A DNA stretch of 64,000 bases from assembly GCA_011799875.1 (NCBI GenBank), contig CM022301.1:215074526-215138525 (forward strand). The letters run 5' to 3'. This stretch comes from Thinopyrum elongatum. Lineage: Eukaryota > Streptophyta > Magnoliopsida > Poales > Poaceae. Within the stretch, counting starts at the first letter, position 1. Each line of letters begins with the position of its first letter. The notes under the pieces were generated by a model that was given only the letters and a program-made list of their open reading frames with translations, was not told where the DNA came from and ran no database searches. This document shows, piece by piece, positions 46,866 through 59,463 of this stretch. Position numbers and translations under genes: made by a program.

Positions 46866-48389
46866 ACTCCCCCAAGCTTAGACCTTGTCTGTCCTCAAGC
46901 GGAAGCCAAAATCGATAATCATATCCACATGTTTAGAGATAGAGGTGTCGATAAAATAAAATACGGACTTGAGGGCATCATGATCATCTTTAGAACAACA
47001 ACATATATTGTCATATAATTTCTTATGCTAAAGTAACAATTCGTTCACAAGGTAAAGTATGAATTGAAAACTTTATTGGAAACCAACAAACTATGATCTT
47101 GGTCATTGAAACAATTGTAATTTATCATAACATCAGAAAGAGTCAATGTAAGAGCTTTTATATAGCAAGTCCACATACTCAACCATCTTTTAGTCTTTCA
47201 TAATTGCTAACACTCACGCGATACTTATGAGATCAAAGCCTCAATCGGACACAGAGAAAGATAGGGGCTTATAACTTCGCCTCCCAACCTTTTACCTCAC
47301 GGGTAATGTCAATGATAATAGTTTATGAATGCCTACATCTGAGCGGATATATATATCTGGATCTTCCCCAACATATAGTGCTTGCCAAAAAGAAAAAGTA
47401 TAAAAAGGAGAGGTGATGATCACCATGACTCTTGTATAAGGGTAGGAAGTAAAATAAAAGATAGGCCCTTCGCAGAGGGAAGCAGAGGTTGTCATGCGCT
47501 TTTATGGTTGGATGCACAAAATCTTAATGCAAAAGAACGTCACATTATATTGCCGCTTGTGATAAAGAACTTTATTATGCGGTCCATCGCTTTTATTTCT
47601 TCCATATCACAAGTTCGTATAAAGCTTATTTTCCTCACATTAAAAGATCATACATATTTAGAGAGCAATTTTTATTGCTTGCACCGATGACAACTTACTT
47701 GAAGGATCTTACTCAATCCATAGGTAGGTATGGTGGACTCTCATGGCAAAACTGGGTTAAGGGATTTTGGATGCACAAGTAGTATCTCTACTTGGTGCAG
47801 AAGATTTGGCTGGCATAGGATGAGAAGCAAGCTCAACATGTTGGAGGATCCATGACAATATAACTTCTATTCGGATATAAGGAAACATAACCTATTATGT
47901 TGTCTTCCTTGTCCAACATCAACGTTTTAGCATATAATATTTTAAAATGAGTGCTCACAATTACAAAGGATGTCCAAGATAGTATATTTATATGTGAGAC
48001 CTCTCTTTCTTTATTACTTCCTATTAATTGCATCAATGACCAAAACTATGTTTGTCAACTCCCAACAAATTTTATACAACATACTTCTTATATGTGAAGT
48101 CATCACTTCCCATAAGATTATTATATAATCTTTTTATTTCTTTCATCTCTATTTTTTTCTTTTTCTCAAGATCATAGCAAGAAAGCAAAGCCCTCAACTC
48201 AAAACTACTATTTATTATATAACTCTCGGACTCGATTACATAGAGGGAACACAAAGCAAAACTCAAAACTAGATCATACTAAAGAAAAACTTTATTCTAC
48301 TAAACCAAGATATAAACAAAAGGATCGAACTAAGAAAAACGATAAAGGTAAAAATGTGATGGTGATACGATACCGGGGCACCTCCCCCA
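46866..48389 (-). other. 3' untranslated region and polypurine tract of the Athila-type element
   Basis: The tract TAAGCTTGGGGGAGT (46865-46879, minus) touches the LTR. A second AAGCTTGGGGGAGG occurs at 48384-48397 by the end of the downstream ORF. The rest is AT-rich with no supported gene. Confidence 0.8.
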
Positions 48390-48969
48390 AGCTTGGCAAT
48401 AGCCAAGGGGAGTGCCCATACCCATATACTCAAGTCTCTTTCTTCGGAGATGGTGATGATGGAGTTGATGATGTATCTGTCAGTTTTATCAAGGCACCCT
48501 TTAGGACCTACAATTCTTGGAGTACACGTTGGAGCATATTTGCATTCTTCTGAATTTCCTCCAAAAGATGCTTATTTTCACGCCACCAAGAACCTTTCCC
48601 TGCATCACTTTCCCTTGGACGGGATATATCCTAATTGGCGGGAATATGTGCATGAGGAGTATTATCCACTCCATAGTTTTGAACCAAATTATGGAAGTTG
48701 TTACGATGTAACCTGTGTAAGGGCCTCCTAGGTGGAAGCCCTTCTTGTATCTCTTGGCCTTCATGGTTGCTTGTAGGCCCTATTGCTTGATGGGGATTTG
48801 GAATAGTCGAGATGCCGGCTAGAGTACCTCTCTCCGAGGCAGGAGACTGAACCTCAAGCGAATCTCCTCCATCCTCCTCCATCGTAACTTCCTCGGCATC
48901 ATCCCTCCTGAGTTCCATCTGCATCAACCAATTATTGTCTTCCACATTGTTGGAGGAGGAAGAAGACAT
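48390..48969 (-). pseudogene. Downstream ORF after pol of the Athila-type element
   Basis: From the ATG at 48969: MSSSSSNNVEDNNWLMQMEL, an acidic stretch (EEVTMEEDGGDSLEV), then open to 48631. After a frameshift it continues with a helical segment (WWRENKHLLEEIQKN) toward 48400. It lies where Athila elements may hold a third ORF. I see no membrane or envelope feature, so I do not name it. Confidence 0.45.
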
Positions 48970-49299
48970 GATACCTGACCTTGAAAACTCTGGCAAAAAA
49001 ATAGCTCGAAACAAGAACAGAGGATATTGCCGTGGTACGATGGTCAAAACCTTCGGGAGATTATATAATGAATTTTTACCGACCAAAAGAAGTATACTGC
49101 AAGAAAACAGAGTCCGGAGGGCACACGAGGTGACCACAAGCCTGGGAGGCGCGCCCAGGAGGTAGGGCGCGCCCCCAAGGCTTGTCGCCTCCTCGTGCAC
49201 TTTTTAGACTACTTTTTATTTTTCTAATTTTTCAAATATTCCAAAACAGAGTAAAATTGCCTTTGGAAAAGTTTTTTAGAGTCGGTTTACTTACTGTAT

Positions 49300-50460
49300 C
49301 ACATACCTATTCCTTTTCTGGGGTCTGGAGCATTCTGGTAGGTCTCCCTTATGTACTCCTTCGGTGTTATGGTATTAATAATATTGGTTTCTACATTTAT
49401 GGGAGTACCTGAGATATAATATTTGATTCTTTGCCCATTTACCACCTTCGGGTTATTGCCCTCGGCGTTGTTGATCTTGATGGCACCGGAACGATAAACT
49501 TCCTCGACAATGTAAGGCCCTTCCCATTTAGAGAGAAGTTTTCCTGCAAAAAATCTTAAACGAGAATTGTATAGCAAGACATAGTCACCTACATTGAATT
49601 CACGCTTTTGTATCCTTTTGTCATGCCATCTTTTAACTTTTTCTTTAAACAATTTGGCATTCTCATAGGCTTGGGTTCTCCATTCATCAAGTGTGCTAAT
49701 GTCAAATAACCTCTTCTCACCGGCAAGTTTGAAATCATAGTTGAGCTCTTTAATTCCCAATAAGATTTATGTTCTAGTTCGAGAGGTAAGTGACAGGCTT
49801 TTCCATGAACCATTTTATATGGAGACATACCCATAGGATTCTTATAAGCAGTTCTATAAGCCCATAATGCATCATTAAATTTCTTAGACCAATTCTTTCT
49901 AGATCTATTAACAGTCTTTTGCAAGATCAATTTATTTCTCTATTACTCAATTCTACTTGACCACTAGACTGAGGATGATAAGGAGATGCAATTCTATGGT
50001 TAACATCATACTTCGCAAGCAATTTACGGAAAGCACCATGAATAAAGTGTGAACCACCATCAGTCAATAAATATCTAGGGACTCCAAACCTTGGAAAAAT
50101 AACTTCTTTAAGCATTTTAATGGAGGTGTTATGATCAACACTACTAGTTGGAATAGCTTCTAACCACTTAGTAACATAATCAACAGCAACCAAAATATGT
50201 GTATACCCATTGGAGGAAGGAAAAGGTCCCATATAATCAAATCCCCAAACATCAAATGGTTCAATAACAAGTGAATAATTCATAGGCATTTCCTGACATC
50301 TACTAATATTACCAATTCTTTGACATTCATCACAAGACAAGACAAACTTACGAGCATCTTTGAAGAGAGTAGGCCAATAAAAACCAGACTGTAATACCTT
50401 GTGTGCAGTTCTATCTCCAGCATGGTGTCCCCATTAGGCCTCAGAGTGACACTTGCGTAG
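49300..50460 (-). pseudogene. Athila-type integrase, broken frames
   Basis: The Cys pair CDECQRIG follows the RNase H linker. The catalytic triad is present: Asp in FDYMGPFP, Asp in TDGGSHF, Glu in [12 protein letters not shown] frame break follows near 49927. The next frame carries [16 protein letters not shown] and a C-terminal domain RLRFFAGKLLSKWEGPY. Breaks near 49927 and 49750 inactivate it. Confidence 0.9.
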
Positions 50461-51230
50461 GATCTGTTCCTGTTCATGCTCAGGTACACAATGTCTAATA
50501 ACACCATCTACTCCATCTTTATATAGGTGTGGGTCATCCCAGAAGTAATGTCTTAAATCATAGAAAAACTTTTTCATTTGTTGGTATGTGAAACTAGGTG
50601 GCAAAAATTTAGCAACAATATAATTAGCGTAGTCTGCATACCATGGAGTACTATGAGAAGCATTTATGACAGCTAATTGTTCATCAGGAAAGCTATCATC
50701 AATAGGTAGTGGGTCATCAAGAATATTTTCTAACTTAGACAAGTTGTCTGCTATGGGGTTATTAGCTCCTTTTCTATCAATAATATGTAAATCAAACTCT
50801 TGTAGCAAGAGAACCCACCTAATAAGTCTAGGTTTAGCATCTTTTTTTTCTATAAGATATTTGTTAGCAGCATGATCAGTGTGAACAGTTACCTTAGAAT
50901 CAACAATATAAGATCTGAACTTGTCACAAGCAAATACAATTGCTAAAAATTCTTTTTCAGTAGTAGCATAATTTGTTTGAGCACTGTCTAGAGTTTTACT
51001 AGCATAATTGATAACATTCAATTTCTTATCAACTCTTTGTCCTAGGACAGCACCAATAGCATAATCACTAGCATCACACATAATTTCAAAGGGTAGGTTC
51101 CAATCAGGTGGTTGAATAATAGGTGCAGAGATTAAGGCTTTCTTAAGTATTTCAAATGCTTCTACACAATCATCATAAAAAACAAATGGAACATCTTTTG
51201 GCAAGAGATTAGTAAGAGGCCTAGAATTTT
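50434..51230 (-). pseudogene. Athila-type RNase H region
   Basis: Motifs [30 protein letters not shown] and [11 protein letters not shown] with the usual RNase H acidic residues, then [17 protein letters not shown] and a linker. A frameshift near 51225 separates it from RT, and a stop near 50434 separates it from integrase. Confidence 0.9.
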
Positions 51231-52450
51231 AGAGAAGTCTTTAATAAATCTCCTATAGATACCAGCATGACCAAGGAAACTTCTTATACCTTTGATATCT
51301 TTAGCACACGACATTTTTTCAATAACATCAACTTTAGCTTTATCAACTTCAATACCTCTTTCAGAGATTTTATGCCCCAAGACAATACCTTCATTAACCA
51401 TAAAGTGGCCCTTCTCCCAATTCAAGACAAGATTAGTTTCTTCACATCTCTGCAAAACTCGATCAAGGTTGCTTAAGCAATCATCAAAAGAAGTTCCGTA
51501 AACTGAAAAATCATCCATGAAAACCTCAACAATCTTTTCACAAAAGTCAGAGAATATAGCAGTCATGCATCTTTGAAAAGTAGCAGGTGCATAGCATAAA
51601 CCAAAAGGCATACGTCTATAAGCAAAGGTAACAAAAGGGCATGTAAAAGTAGTTTTTTCTTGATCCTCTTGTGACACAGGTATTTGAGAAAACCTAGAAT
51701 AACCATCTAGAAAGCAGAAATGTGTATGTTTTGATAGTCTTTCTAGCATTTGATCAATGAATGACAGAGGATAATGATCTTTCCTAGTAGCTTTATTTAA
51801 TTTTCTAAAATCAATAACCATTCTATAACCTGTAACAATTCTTTGCGGAATCAATTCATTCTTATCATTAGGGACAACAGTAATACCTCCCTTCTTAGGG
51901 ACACAATGAATGGGACTTACCCATCTACTATCAGCAATAGGATAGATTATACCTGCTTCCAGAAGCTTTAATATTTCATTTCTTACCATTTCTTTCATCT
52001 TAGGATTCAACCATCGCTGGTGATCAATGACTGGTTTAGCATCAGGTTCCATATTAATTTTGTGCTGACATAGAGTGGGACTAATGCCCTTAAGATCATC
52101 AAGAGTATATCCAATAGCTGCACGGTGCTTCTTCAGAGTTTTCAATAATTTCTTTTCCTCATGCTCTACAAGGTTAGCACTAATAATAACAGGACATATC
52201 TTCTCATCGAGATAAGCATATTTCAAAGTATCGGGTAATTGTTTAAGCTCAAACACAGGATCACTCTTGGGTGGTAGAGGATCTCCAAGAGTCTCAATAG
52301 GTAAATTGTGTTTCAAAACAGGCATTTGTTTAAAGAATATCTCATCTATTTTCATTTCTTTCATTCATGAACATGTCATTTTCATGGTCTAGCAAATATT
52401 GTTCTAAAGGATTAGTTGGAGGCACGACAATAGAAGCAAGACGAATAATT
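51225..52450 (-). pseudogene. Athila-type reverse transcriptase
   Basis: Open from 52364: WVSPIHCVPKKGG, YRMVIDFRKLNKAT, CFLDGYSRFSQIPV, MPFGLCYAPATFQR, the active-site block VFMDDFSVYG (about 51515) and FLGHAGIYRRFIKDF. All RT blocks are present and intact over 370 residues. An upstream stop near 52365 and a frameshift at about 51225 break the polyprotein. Confidence 0.93.
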
Positions 52451-52467
52451 TCATCTTTACTAGGGAA

Positions 52468-53427
52468 TTATTTATCATGGGGTTGTCTAAGAAATTTGGA
52501 GAAATTAAACTCATGAGACACATCCCCGAAACTTACACTAACAGTTTCTTTCTCACAATCTATTTTAGCATTAACAGTGTTCAAGAAAGGTCTACCAAAT
52601 ATAATGGGACAAAAATCATCTTGTGGGGAACCAAGAACTAGAAAATCAGTAGGGTATTTTATTTTCCCACACAAGACTTCAACATCTCTAACAATCCCAA
52701 TTGGTGAGATAGTATCTCTATTAGCAAGCTTAATAGTAACATCAATATCTTCTATTTCAGCAGGTGCAATATCATTCATAATTTCTTGGTATAAAGTAAA
52801 GGGGATTGCACTCACACTAGCACCCAAATCACATAAGCCATGATAACAATGATCTCCTATTTTAACAGAGACAACAGGCATGCCAACAATAGGTCTATGT
52901 TTATCTTTTTCATCGGGTTTAGCAATTCTAGCAGCTTCATCACAGAAATAAATAACATGCCCATCAATATTATCGACCAAGAGATCTTTAACCATAGCAA
53001 TACTAGGTTCAACTTTAATTTTTTCAGGGGGTGTAGGTGTTCTAGTATAACTATTACGAACTACAGCTGAAGTTTTAGCATGTTCCTTTATCCTAATAGG
53101 AAAAGGTGGTTTCTCAATATAAGCAGTAGGAATAACAGGATCAACATTATAAGTAATGGTTTCTTCTTCAGCTTCAATGGGTTGTACTATTTTCACTTCA
53201 ATGGGAGGATGATATTTAAACCACTTCTCCTTAGGGAGATCAACATGAGTACTAAATGATTCACAGAAATAAGCTACTATCTCAGAGTCAAGTCCATACT
53301 TAGTGCTAAATTCACGAAAAGCATCGGTATCCATAAAAGATTTAACACAATCAAACTTAAGGTTTATACCTGACTCCTTACCTTCACCGAGCTCCCAATC
53401 TTCAGAGTTGCATTTAATTCTTTCCTA
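52468..53427 (-). pseudogene. Athila-type gag C-terminus and aspartic protease
   Basis: Open from 53334 to 52468. The protease motif CDLGASVSAIP (about 52815) is followed by FGRPFLNTVNAKIDC. An in-frame TAG at about 53425-53427 separates it from gag; the codon pattern (NL stop ERIK) suggests a point mutation. Confidence 0.88.
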
Positions 53428-54039
53428 GAGATTCCATTTGACTTCTATAGTCTTCTTCATAAAAGAACTAGTACAAGAAGTATCGAGCATGGATTGATCA
53501 TTACGAGAAAGTCGAGCATAAAAATTCTGAATAATAATTTCTCTTGAGAGCTCATGATTGAGGCATGAATATAACATTGATTTAAGACTCCCCCAAGCTT
53601 GAGCGATACTTTCTCCTTCATGAGGCCAAAAATTATATATATAATTCCGATCACGATGAACCAGATGCATAGGATAAAACTTCTGATGAAATTCCAATTT
53701 CAATCGGTTGTAATTCCAAGTTCCAATATCATCACATACCCTATACCATGTCAATGCCTTTCCCTTAAAAGATAAAGGGAAGACCTTCTTCTGGACTTCA
53801 TCCTCGGGCAAAGCTGCAAGCTTAAATAATCCACAAACTTCATCCACATAGATTAGATGCAAATCAGGATGTAGTGTTCCATCTCCTACATAAGGATTAG
53901 CTAGCAGTTTCACTATCATACCCGAAGGAATTTCATAGTAAATATTTTCATTAGGTGTAGTAGGTTGAGGGGAAACTCTTTGCTCTTCTGGTCGAGGTGA
54001 AGATACCTCGAACAAACCCCTCAAAGGATGATTCTCCAT
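53425..54039 (-). pseudogene. Athila-type Gag (retrotransposon gag domain)
   Basis: Starts MENHPLRGLFEVS. The core reads FPLSFKGKALTWYRVC, then FHQKFYPMHLV and GESIAQAWGSLKSML, the capsid signature of Ty3/gypsy gag. No zinc knuckle is visible before the stop at 53425. The PBS lies about 75 bp upstream. Confidence 0.85.
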
Positions 54040-54145
54040 AGTGACAAGTGACAGTTAATTTCAGCACGTAATATAAATGTTTCCTTACCAACTTCCACTT
54101 ACCAAAGGCGCTTCACTCCCCGGCAACGGCGCCAGAAAAGAGTCT

Positions 54146-56250
54146 TGATGACCCAAAAGTATAGGGGATCTATCATAGTCCTTTCGATAAGTAAGAGTGT
54201 CGAACCCAACGTGGAGCAGAAGGAAATGACAAGCAGTTTTCAGCAAGGTATTTTCTGCACGCACTGAAATTATCGGTAACAGATAGTTTTGTGATAAGAT
54301 AATTCGTAACGGGTAACAAGTAACAAGTAACAAGTGTAACAAAGGTGCAGCAAGGTGGCCCAATCCTTTTTGTAGCAAAGGATAAGCCTGGATGAACTCT
54401 TATATAAAGCAAAGCACTCCCAAGGACACATGGGAATTATTGTCAAGTTAATTTTCATCACGCTCATATGATTTGTGTTCATTACTTTGATAATTTGATA
54501 TGTGGGTGGACCAGTGCTTGGGTGCTGTCCTTAATTGGACAAGCCTCCCACTTATGATTAACCCCTCTCGCAAGCATCCGCAACTACGAAAGAAGAATTA
54601 AGATAAATCTAATCACAGCATGAAACATGTGGATCCAAATTAGCCCCTTACGAAGCACCGCATAAACTAGGGTCTAAGCTTCTGTCACTCTAGCAACCCA
54701 TCATCTACTTATTACTTCCCAATGCCTTCCCCTAGGCCCAAATCATGGTGAAGTGTCATGTAGTCGACGTTCACATAACACCCACAGGTACCAACGAGGA
54801 TCAGAAGGAAATGACAAGCGATTTTCAGCAAGGTATTTTCTGCAAGCACTGTAATTATCGGTAACTGATAGTTTTGTGATAAGATAATTCGTAACGGGTA
54901 ACAAATAACAAGTGTAACAAAGGTGCAGAAAGGTGGCCCAATCCTTTTTGTAGCAAAGGATAAGCCTGGACGAACTCTTATATAAAGCAAAGCGCTCACG
55001 AGGACACATGGGAATTATTGTAAAGTTAGTTTTCATCATGCTCATATGATTCGCGTTCGTTACTTTGATAATTTGATATGTGGGTGCACCGGTGCTTGGG
55101 TGCTGTCCTTACTTGGACAAGCCTCCCACTTATGATTAACCCCTCTCGCGAGCATCCGCAACTACGAAAGAAGAATTAAGATAAATCTAACCATAGCATG
55201 AAACATGTGGATCCAAATCAGCCCCTTACGAAGCAACGCATAAACTAGGGTTTAAGCTTCCGTCACTCTAGCAGCCCATCATCTACTTATTACTTCCCAA
55301 TGCCTTCCCCTAGGCCCAAATCATGGTGAAGTGTCATGTAGTCGACGTTTACATAACACCACTAGAGGAAAGACAACATACATCTCATCAAAATATCGAA
55401 CGAATACCAAATTCACATGATTACTTATAACAAGACTTCTCCCATGTCCTCAGGAACAAACGTAACTACTCACCAAGCATATTCATGTTCAAGATCAGAG
55501 GGGTATTGAATATCATTAAGGATCTGAACATATGATCTTCCACCAAATAAACCAACTAGCATCAACTACAAGGAGTAATCAATACTACTAGCAACCCACA
55601 GGTACCAATCTGAGGTTTTGAGATAAAGATTGAATACAAGAGATGAACTAGGGTTTGAGAGGAGATGGTGCTAGTGAAGATGTTGATGGAGATTGCCCCC
55701 CTCTCGATGAGAGGATCGTTGGTGATGACAATGGCTTTGATTTCCCCCTCCCAGAGGGAAGTTTCCCCGGCAGAATAGCTCCGCGGAGCCCTAGATTGCT
55801 TCTGCCCAAGTTCCGCCTCGAGACAGTGGCACTTCGTCCGGAAAGCTTCCTTTTGATTTTTTCCAGGTAAAAATTCTTCATATAGCAGAAGATGGACATC
55901 GGAGACCTGCCAGGGGGCCCACAAGCCCTAGGGGCGTGCCTAGGGGGTAGGGCGCGCCCCCAGGCTTGTGGCCACCTGGTGGGTCCCCTCTGGTATTTTC
56001 TTCGCCCAATAATTCTTATATATTCCAAAATAATTATCTGTAAATTTTTAGGACTTTTGGAGTTTTGCAGAATAGGTCTCTCAGATTTTATCCTTTCCAT
56101 TCCAGAATTCTAGCTGCCGGCATTCTCCCTCTTTGTGTAAACCTTGTAAAATAAGAGAGAAAAGGCATAAGTATGGTACCATAATGTATAATAACAGCCC
56201 ATAATGCAATAAATATCAACATAAAAGAATGATGAAAAATGGACGTATCA
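54146..56250 (-). repeat. 5' LTR of the Athila-type element, with an internal duplication
   Basis: 2105 bp against 1503 bp for the partner LTR. The part of about 54205-54780 is present again at 54800-55370. At the joint, the sequence CCCACAGGTACCAA (54781-54794) matches a normally distant LTR site at 55595-55608, so the joint is a mosaic. The outer parts match the other LTR. Confidence 0.9.
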
Positions 56251-56800
56251 GCCTTGGCACTAATTCCCAAACTTGGTTGCGCTCGAAGTTGTTGAGTCCA
56301 TCATGCATGGCTTCAAGCCAATCCTCATCATCGAGTGCCTCATGTACCTTTTGGGGTTCAACACACGAAACAAACGCGTGATGCTCACAAAAGTTTGACA
56401 ATTGTTTATGAGTAGTTACTCCTTTTCTCAAGCTTCCAAGCACATTCTCCATGACATGTTGTTGACGCTCAAGCTTGGAAACCACCTTGGCAGCACGGCG
56501 CTCCAAAAGTTCCTCAATAGGCATTTGAGGATCATCATCTTGTTCATCTTGAGCACCGTCTTGAGCTTGCCCTTGATCTTGAGAAGCCTCTTGATCTTGA
56601 GCTTGCTCGGTATCATGAACTTGATCTTGGGCATCACTTGGTGCAACATCATCATCATGAGGTTGATCTTGCCCTTGATCTTGTTCACTTGGTTAAGGGT
56701 CTTCACTTTGTTCTTTGGAAGCGTGTGGGTCTAGTGTTGGTGATGGCTCCACTTGAGTAGAGCATTGTCCTTCTTCTTCGGCCACAAGGGGTTCCTCAAT
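56251..56800 (-). pseudogene. Copia pol: linker and start of reverse transcriptase
   Basis: Minus strand: an acidic/Gln-rich linker (about 56740-56530), then MPIEELLERRAAK, and the RT start EALDDEDWLEAMHDGL and NQVWELVPR, cut at 56251 by the Gypsy LTR and continued at 45362. The frame changes several times in the linker. Confidence 0.85.
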
Positions 56801-57990
56801 GGGGATTATTTAACCAATCCCCATTCTTCTTATGGCTTGAGGAGGAATTTCATCACCTACATCACAAAGACCACTTTGCTCCAAACCGAACACCCGGAAG
56901 TCCTTGAGGTTGGGCTTGTTGCCGGTAAGTATCTCATATGGAGTCTTGTTCAAGCCTTTGCGGAGGTAGAGCCGATTGGATGCATGACATGCAGTGATGA
57001 TGGCTTCGGCCCAAAATTTGTACGGAGATTTGAATTCCGCCATCATGGTCCTTGTCGCGTCCATCAACGTCCGGTTCTTCCTCCCCGCCACACCATTTTG
57101 TTGAGGGGTACACGGTGCGGCATATTGGTGCTTGATCCCCTCGTCACTAAGAAACTCATCCAAGGTGTAGTTGTTGAACTCGGTGCCGTTGTCACTTCTA
57201 ATCATCAATATCTTTGCTTAATGTTGACGTTGAGCTTCATTAGCAAAGTCGATGACGGTTTGTTGGGTCTCACTCTTCCTCTTGAAGAAGTATACCCAAG
57301 TGTATCTTGAGTAATCATCCACAATCACCAAGCAATACTTTCTTCCCCCAAGACTATCAAAGGATGGAGGGCCAAAGAGATCCATGTGAAGGAGCTCCAA
57401 GGGCCTCTTCGAGTAGATGACAGTCATGGGTCGGTGAGCCATTTCATGAATCTTTCCTTCGATACAAGCACTGCAAGCATGGTCTTTGGCAAAACTCACA
57501 TTTGTTAGTCCACGCACATGATCCCCTTTGAGGAGACTTTGCAAAGATCTCATATTGACATGGGCTAGTCGGCGATGCCAAAGCAACACATCAACTTTAG
57601 CCATTAAGCAAGTCGCGGTCTTAGTGGGTCGCTCCGAAAAGTTCACCACATAGAGACCGTTCTCGACATGCCCAACAAAAGCTACTTTAAGAGTCTTGCT
57701 CCATAAAAGGGCCACGGTATCAAGATCAAAGAATGTTGCAAAGCCCATAAGTGCAAGTTGACGAACGGAAAGCAAATTGTATGCAAGGGACTCAACAAGC
57801 ATGACCTTCTCAATAGATAAATCTTGAGATCACCTTGCCAAGTCCCAATACCTTAGACGTTGAAGCATCACCAAATTGGACATGGGTTGGCATAGATGGA
57901 ATTGGATGCACATCCACCACCAAGTCCTTGCTCCCGGTCATATGATTTGTTGCTCCACTATCAAGCAACCATGATACCCCACCGGAAGCA
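56800..57990 (-). pseudogene. Copia pol: protease and integrase, catalytic Glu replaced
   Basis: The protease motif LLDSGATNHMTG is at about 57931-57966. The pre-integrase zinc motif LWHRRLAHVN and CSACIEGK follows, then the integrase core with MDLFGP (first Asp), a TAA at 57218-57220, and SDNGTEF (second Asp). The third catalytic position reads PQQNGVAGRKNRT; the family has VERKNRT or AERKNRT, so the Glu codon is GGG (57083-57085). With the internal stop this integrase cannot be functional. Confidence 0.92.
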
Positions 57991-58005
57991 AAATCCTACA
58001 AGAGA

Positions 58006-59463
58006 TCAATGCTTGGATTTAGGTACCCATTCTCGAATGGGTCCTTTGATGTTAGTAACAAGGGTCTTAGGAACCCAAATAGACCATTCAATGTACTCAT
58101 AAGAAGAACCAACAAATTTGGCATAAACAAGCCCATCACTAGCACAGCACAAAACATAAGAGGGGTTAAAGTCGCCGACTTTGTTGGTAGGGGCGGTTTT
58201 GCCCTTCTTGGCATTACCACCGAATTCCTTGTTCTTCTTCTTCTCATGAGTACCCTCACCCGCCTTGACAAAGTTTTCCTTGAGCGGGAGAGATTGCTTG
58301 GTCTTGTTCTTCTTCTTCTTCTTTGACTTGGGTAAAAACCCAAGTACTTCCTTTGCCACAACTTCCTTTTGATTACTCAAGAGGTCATTGAGGTTCTTCT
58401 CGCCTTGTATGCATGTCACGAGGCCCTTCTCAAGTTGCTCTTTCAACCTGGCATTTTCCGCCACAAGATGCACATGCTCACAACAAGGGTTAGTGGCATG
58501 GGCATTATCAATTAGAACGAAAGGAGGACACGTGGAAATCTCCTTGGTAAGCTTAACTTGGAGTTGATCGTGAGACTCCTTGAGAGAGGCATGAACACCC
58601 TTCAAGACCTTTTGAGCCTTGTCAAGTGTATCAAACTCTTCCTTGAGTCTATCATGGCCAACCCCAAGTGTAACTTTCTCGGATTTAAGCACGCGAGAAA
58701 GAACAATAGCATGATCAAGACCTTTTTGCAATTTAGCATGATCAATGTTGTGTGACTCCTCAAGAGTCAAACTAAGACCTCGCTCTTCCTCTAGAGCAAT
58801 GGAAATATTCGCAATCTCATCGGCATAGTCACGACTATGCCCCTCCAACTTGGAGATAGTATCCTCATGGGACTCAATGATATAATTGGCCTCACCAAGT
58901 TGTTCCAAGAGAGCAACAAAGTGCTTCTTGGATTCACCCTTGAGCTTATGAACGAACTTGGTAAACTCATTCTCATCAACCTTCACCATTTCACTATCAT
59001 CAACACAATCTAACAATGAAGGAGTAGTAGTGATGGTGGTTTTGATGTTTGAGGTTACCTTGTTGATACCTTTGGCCATGAGACACTTGGCAATGGTGTT
59101 CTCGCTGGGGGCGCCGAAGAGAGACACCTTGGAGGGGGAAGATGTGGCAATGGCCATGATTTCCGTTGCCATTCCTTCACCACTTGTATCTTCATCATCA
59201 TCATCAGAGGCGTACTCTTCATGTGCCACCATGACTTTTGGAGGTATCTTCTTGGTGAAGTTGTTCTTGCTTGGGAAAGACTTGGCTTTGTCTTTGCGAC
59301 TGAGTTTGGCACCATTGTCTTCCCTCTTATCATAAGGGCACTCCGCCACAAAGTGACTCACATTACCACAATTGTAGCAAGTGCTCACATGTTGCTTGTT
59401 CTTTGAGCCACTTGAGTTGTTCTTGGTGACATTGGGTCTTGAGTTCCTCTTGTTGCCCCGAAA
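58006..59463 (-). pseudogene. Copia Gag C-terminal part: zinc knuckle and long coiled coil
   Basis: Open 59388-58006 (460 codons). The zinc knuckle CYNCGNVSHFVAEC (CX2CX4HX4C) is at the N-terminus, then acidic and basic stretches, and a heptad-rich region of roughly 180 residues (EELGEANYIIESHEDTIS, then KEEFDTLDKAQ). It ends in a Lys-rich segment (KSKKKKKNKTK) and a TGA at 58006. The protease is in another frame. Known: Sirevirus Gag has a long coiled-coil extension. The stop at about 59464 just before the knuckle region is probably a mutation. Confidence 0.88.

Larger units (their letters stand above)
45363..56250 (-). mobile_element. Athila-type Ty3/gypsy retrotransposon inserted in Copia RT
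   Basis: LTRs are 45363-46865 and 54146-56250, both TG...CA with ends TGATACGTCC and GTCATCA on the minus strand. The PBS (54116-54134) reads TGGCGCCGTTGCCGGGGAG and the PPT is at 46866-46876. gag, protease, RT, RNase H and integrase occur in that order, and FMDDF at the RT site fits the Athila lineage. The insertion splits Copia WELVPR from STEEHNVIG. The flanking 5 bp are AAGAT on one side and AAGGC on the other, read as one duplication with two substitutions. Confidence 0.92.

Noticed and set aside
54085..55045. Several 70-100-codon minus-strand frames with similar sequences
   Set aside because: Repeated translations of the duplicated LTR segment; the same frames occur at 45396-45677 in the other LTR.
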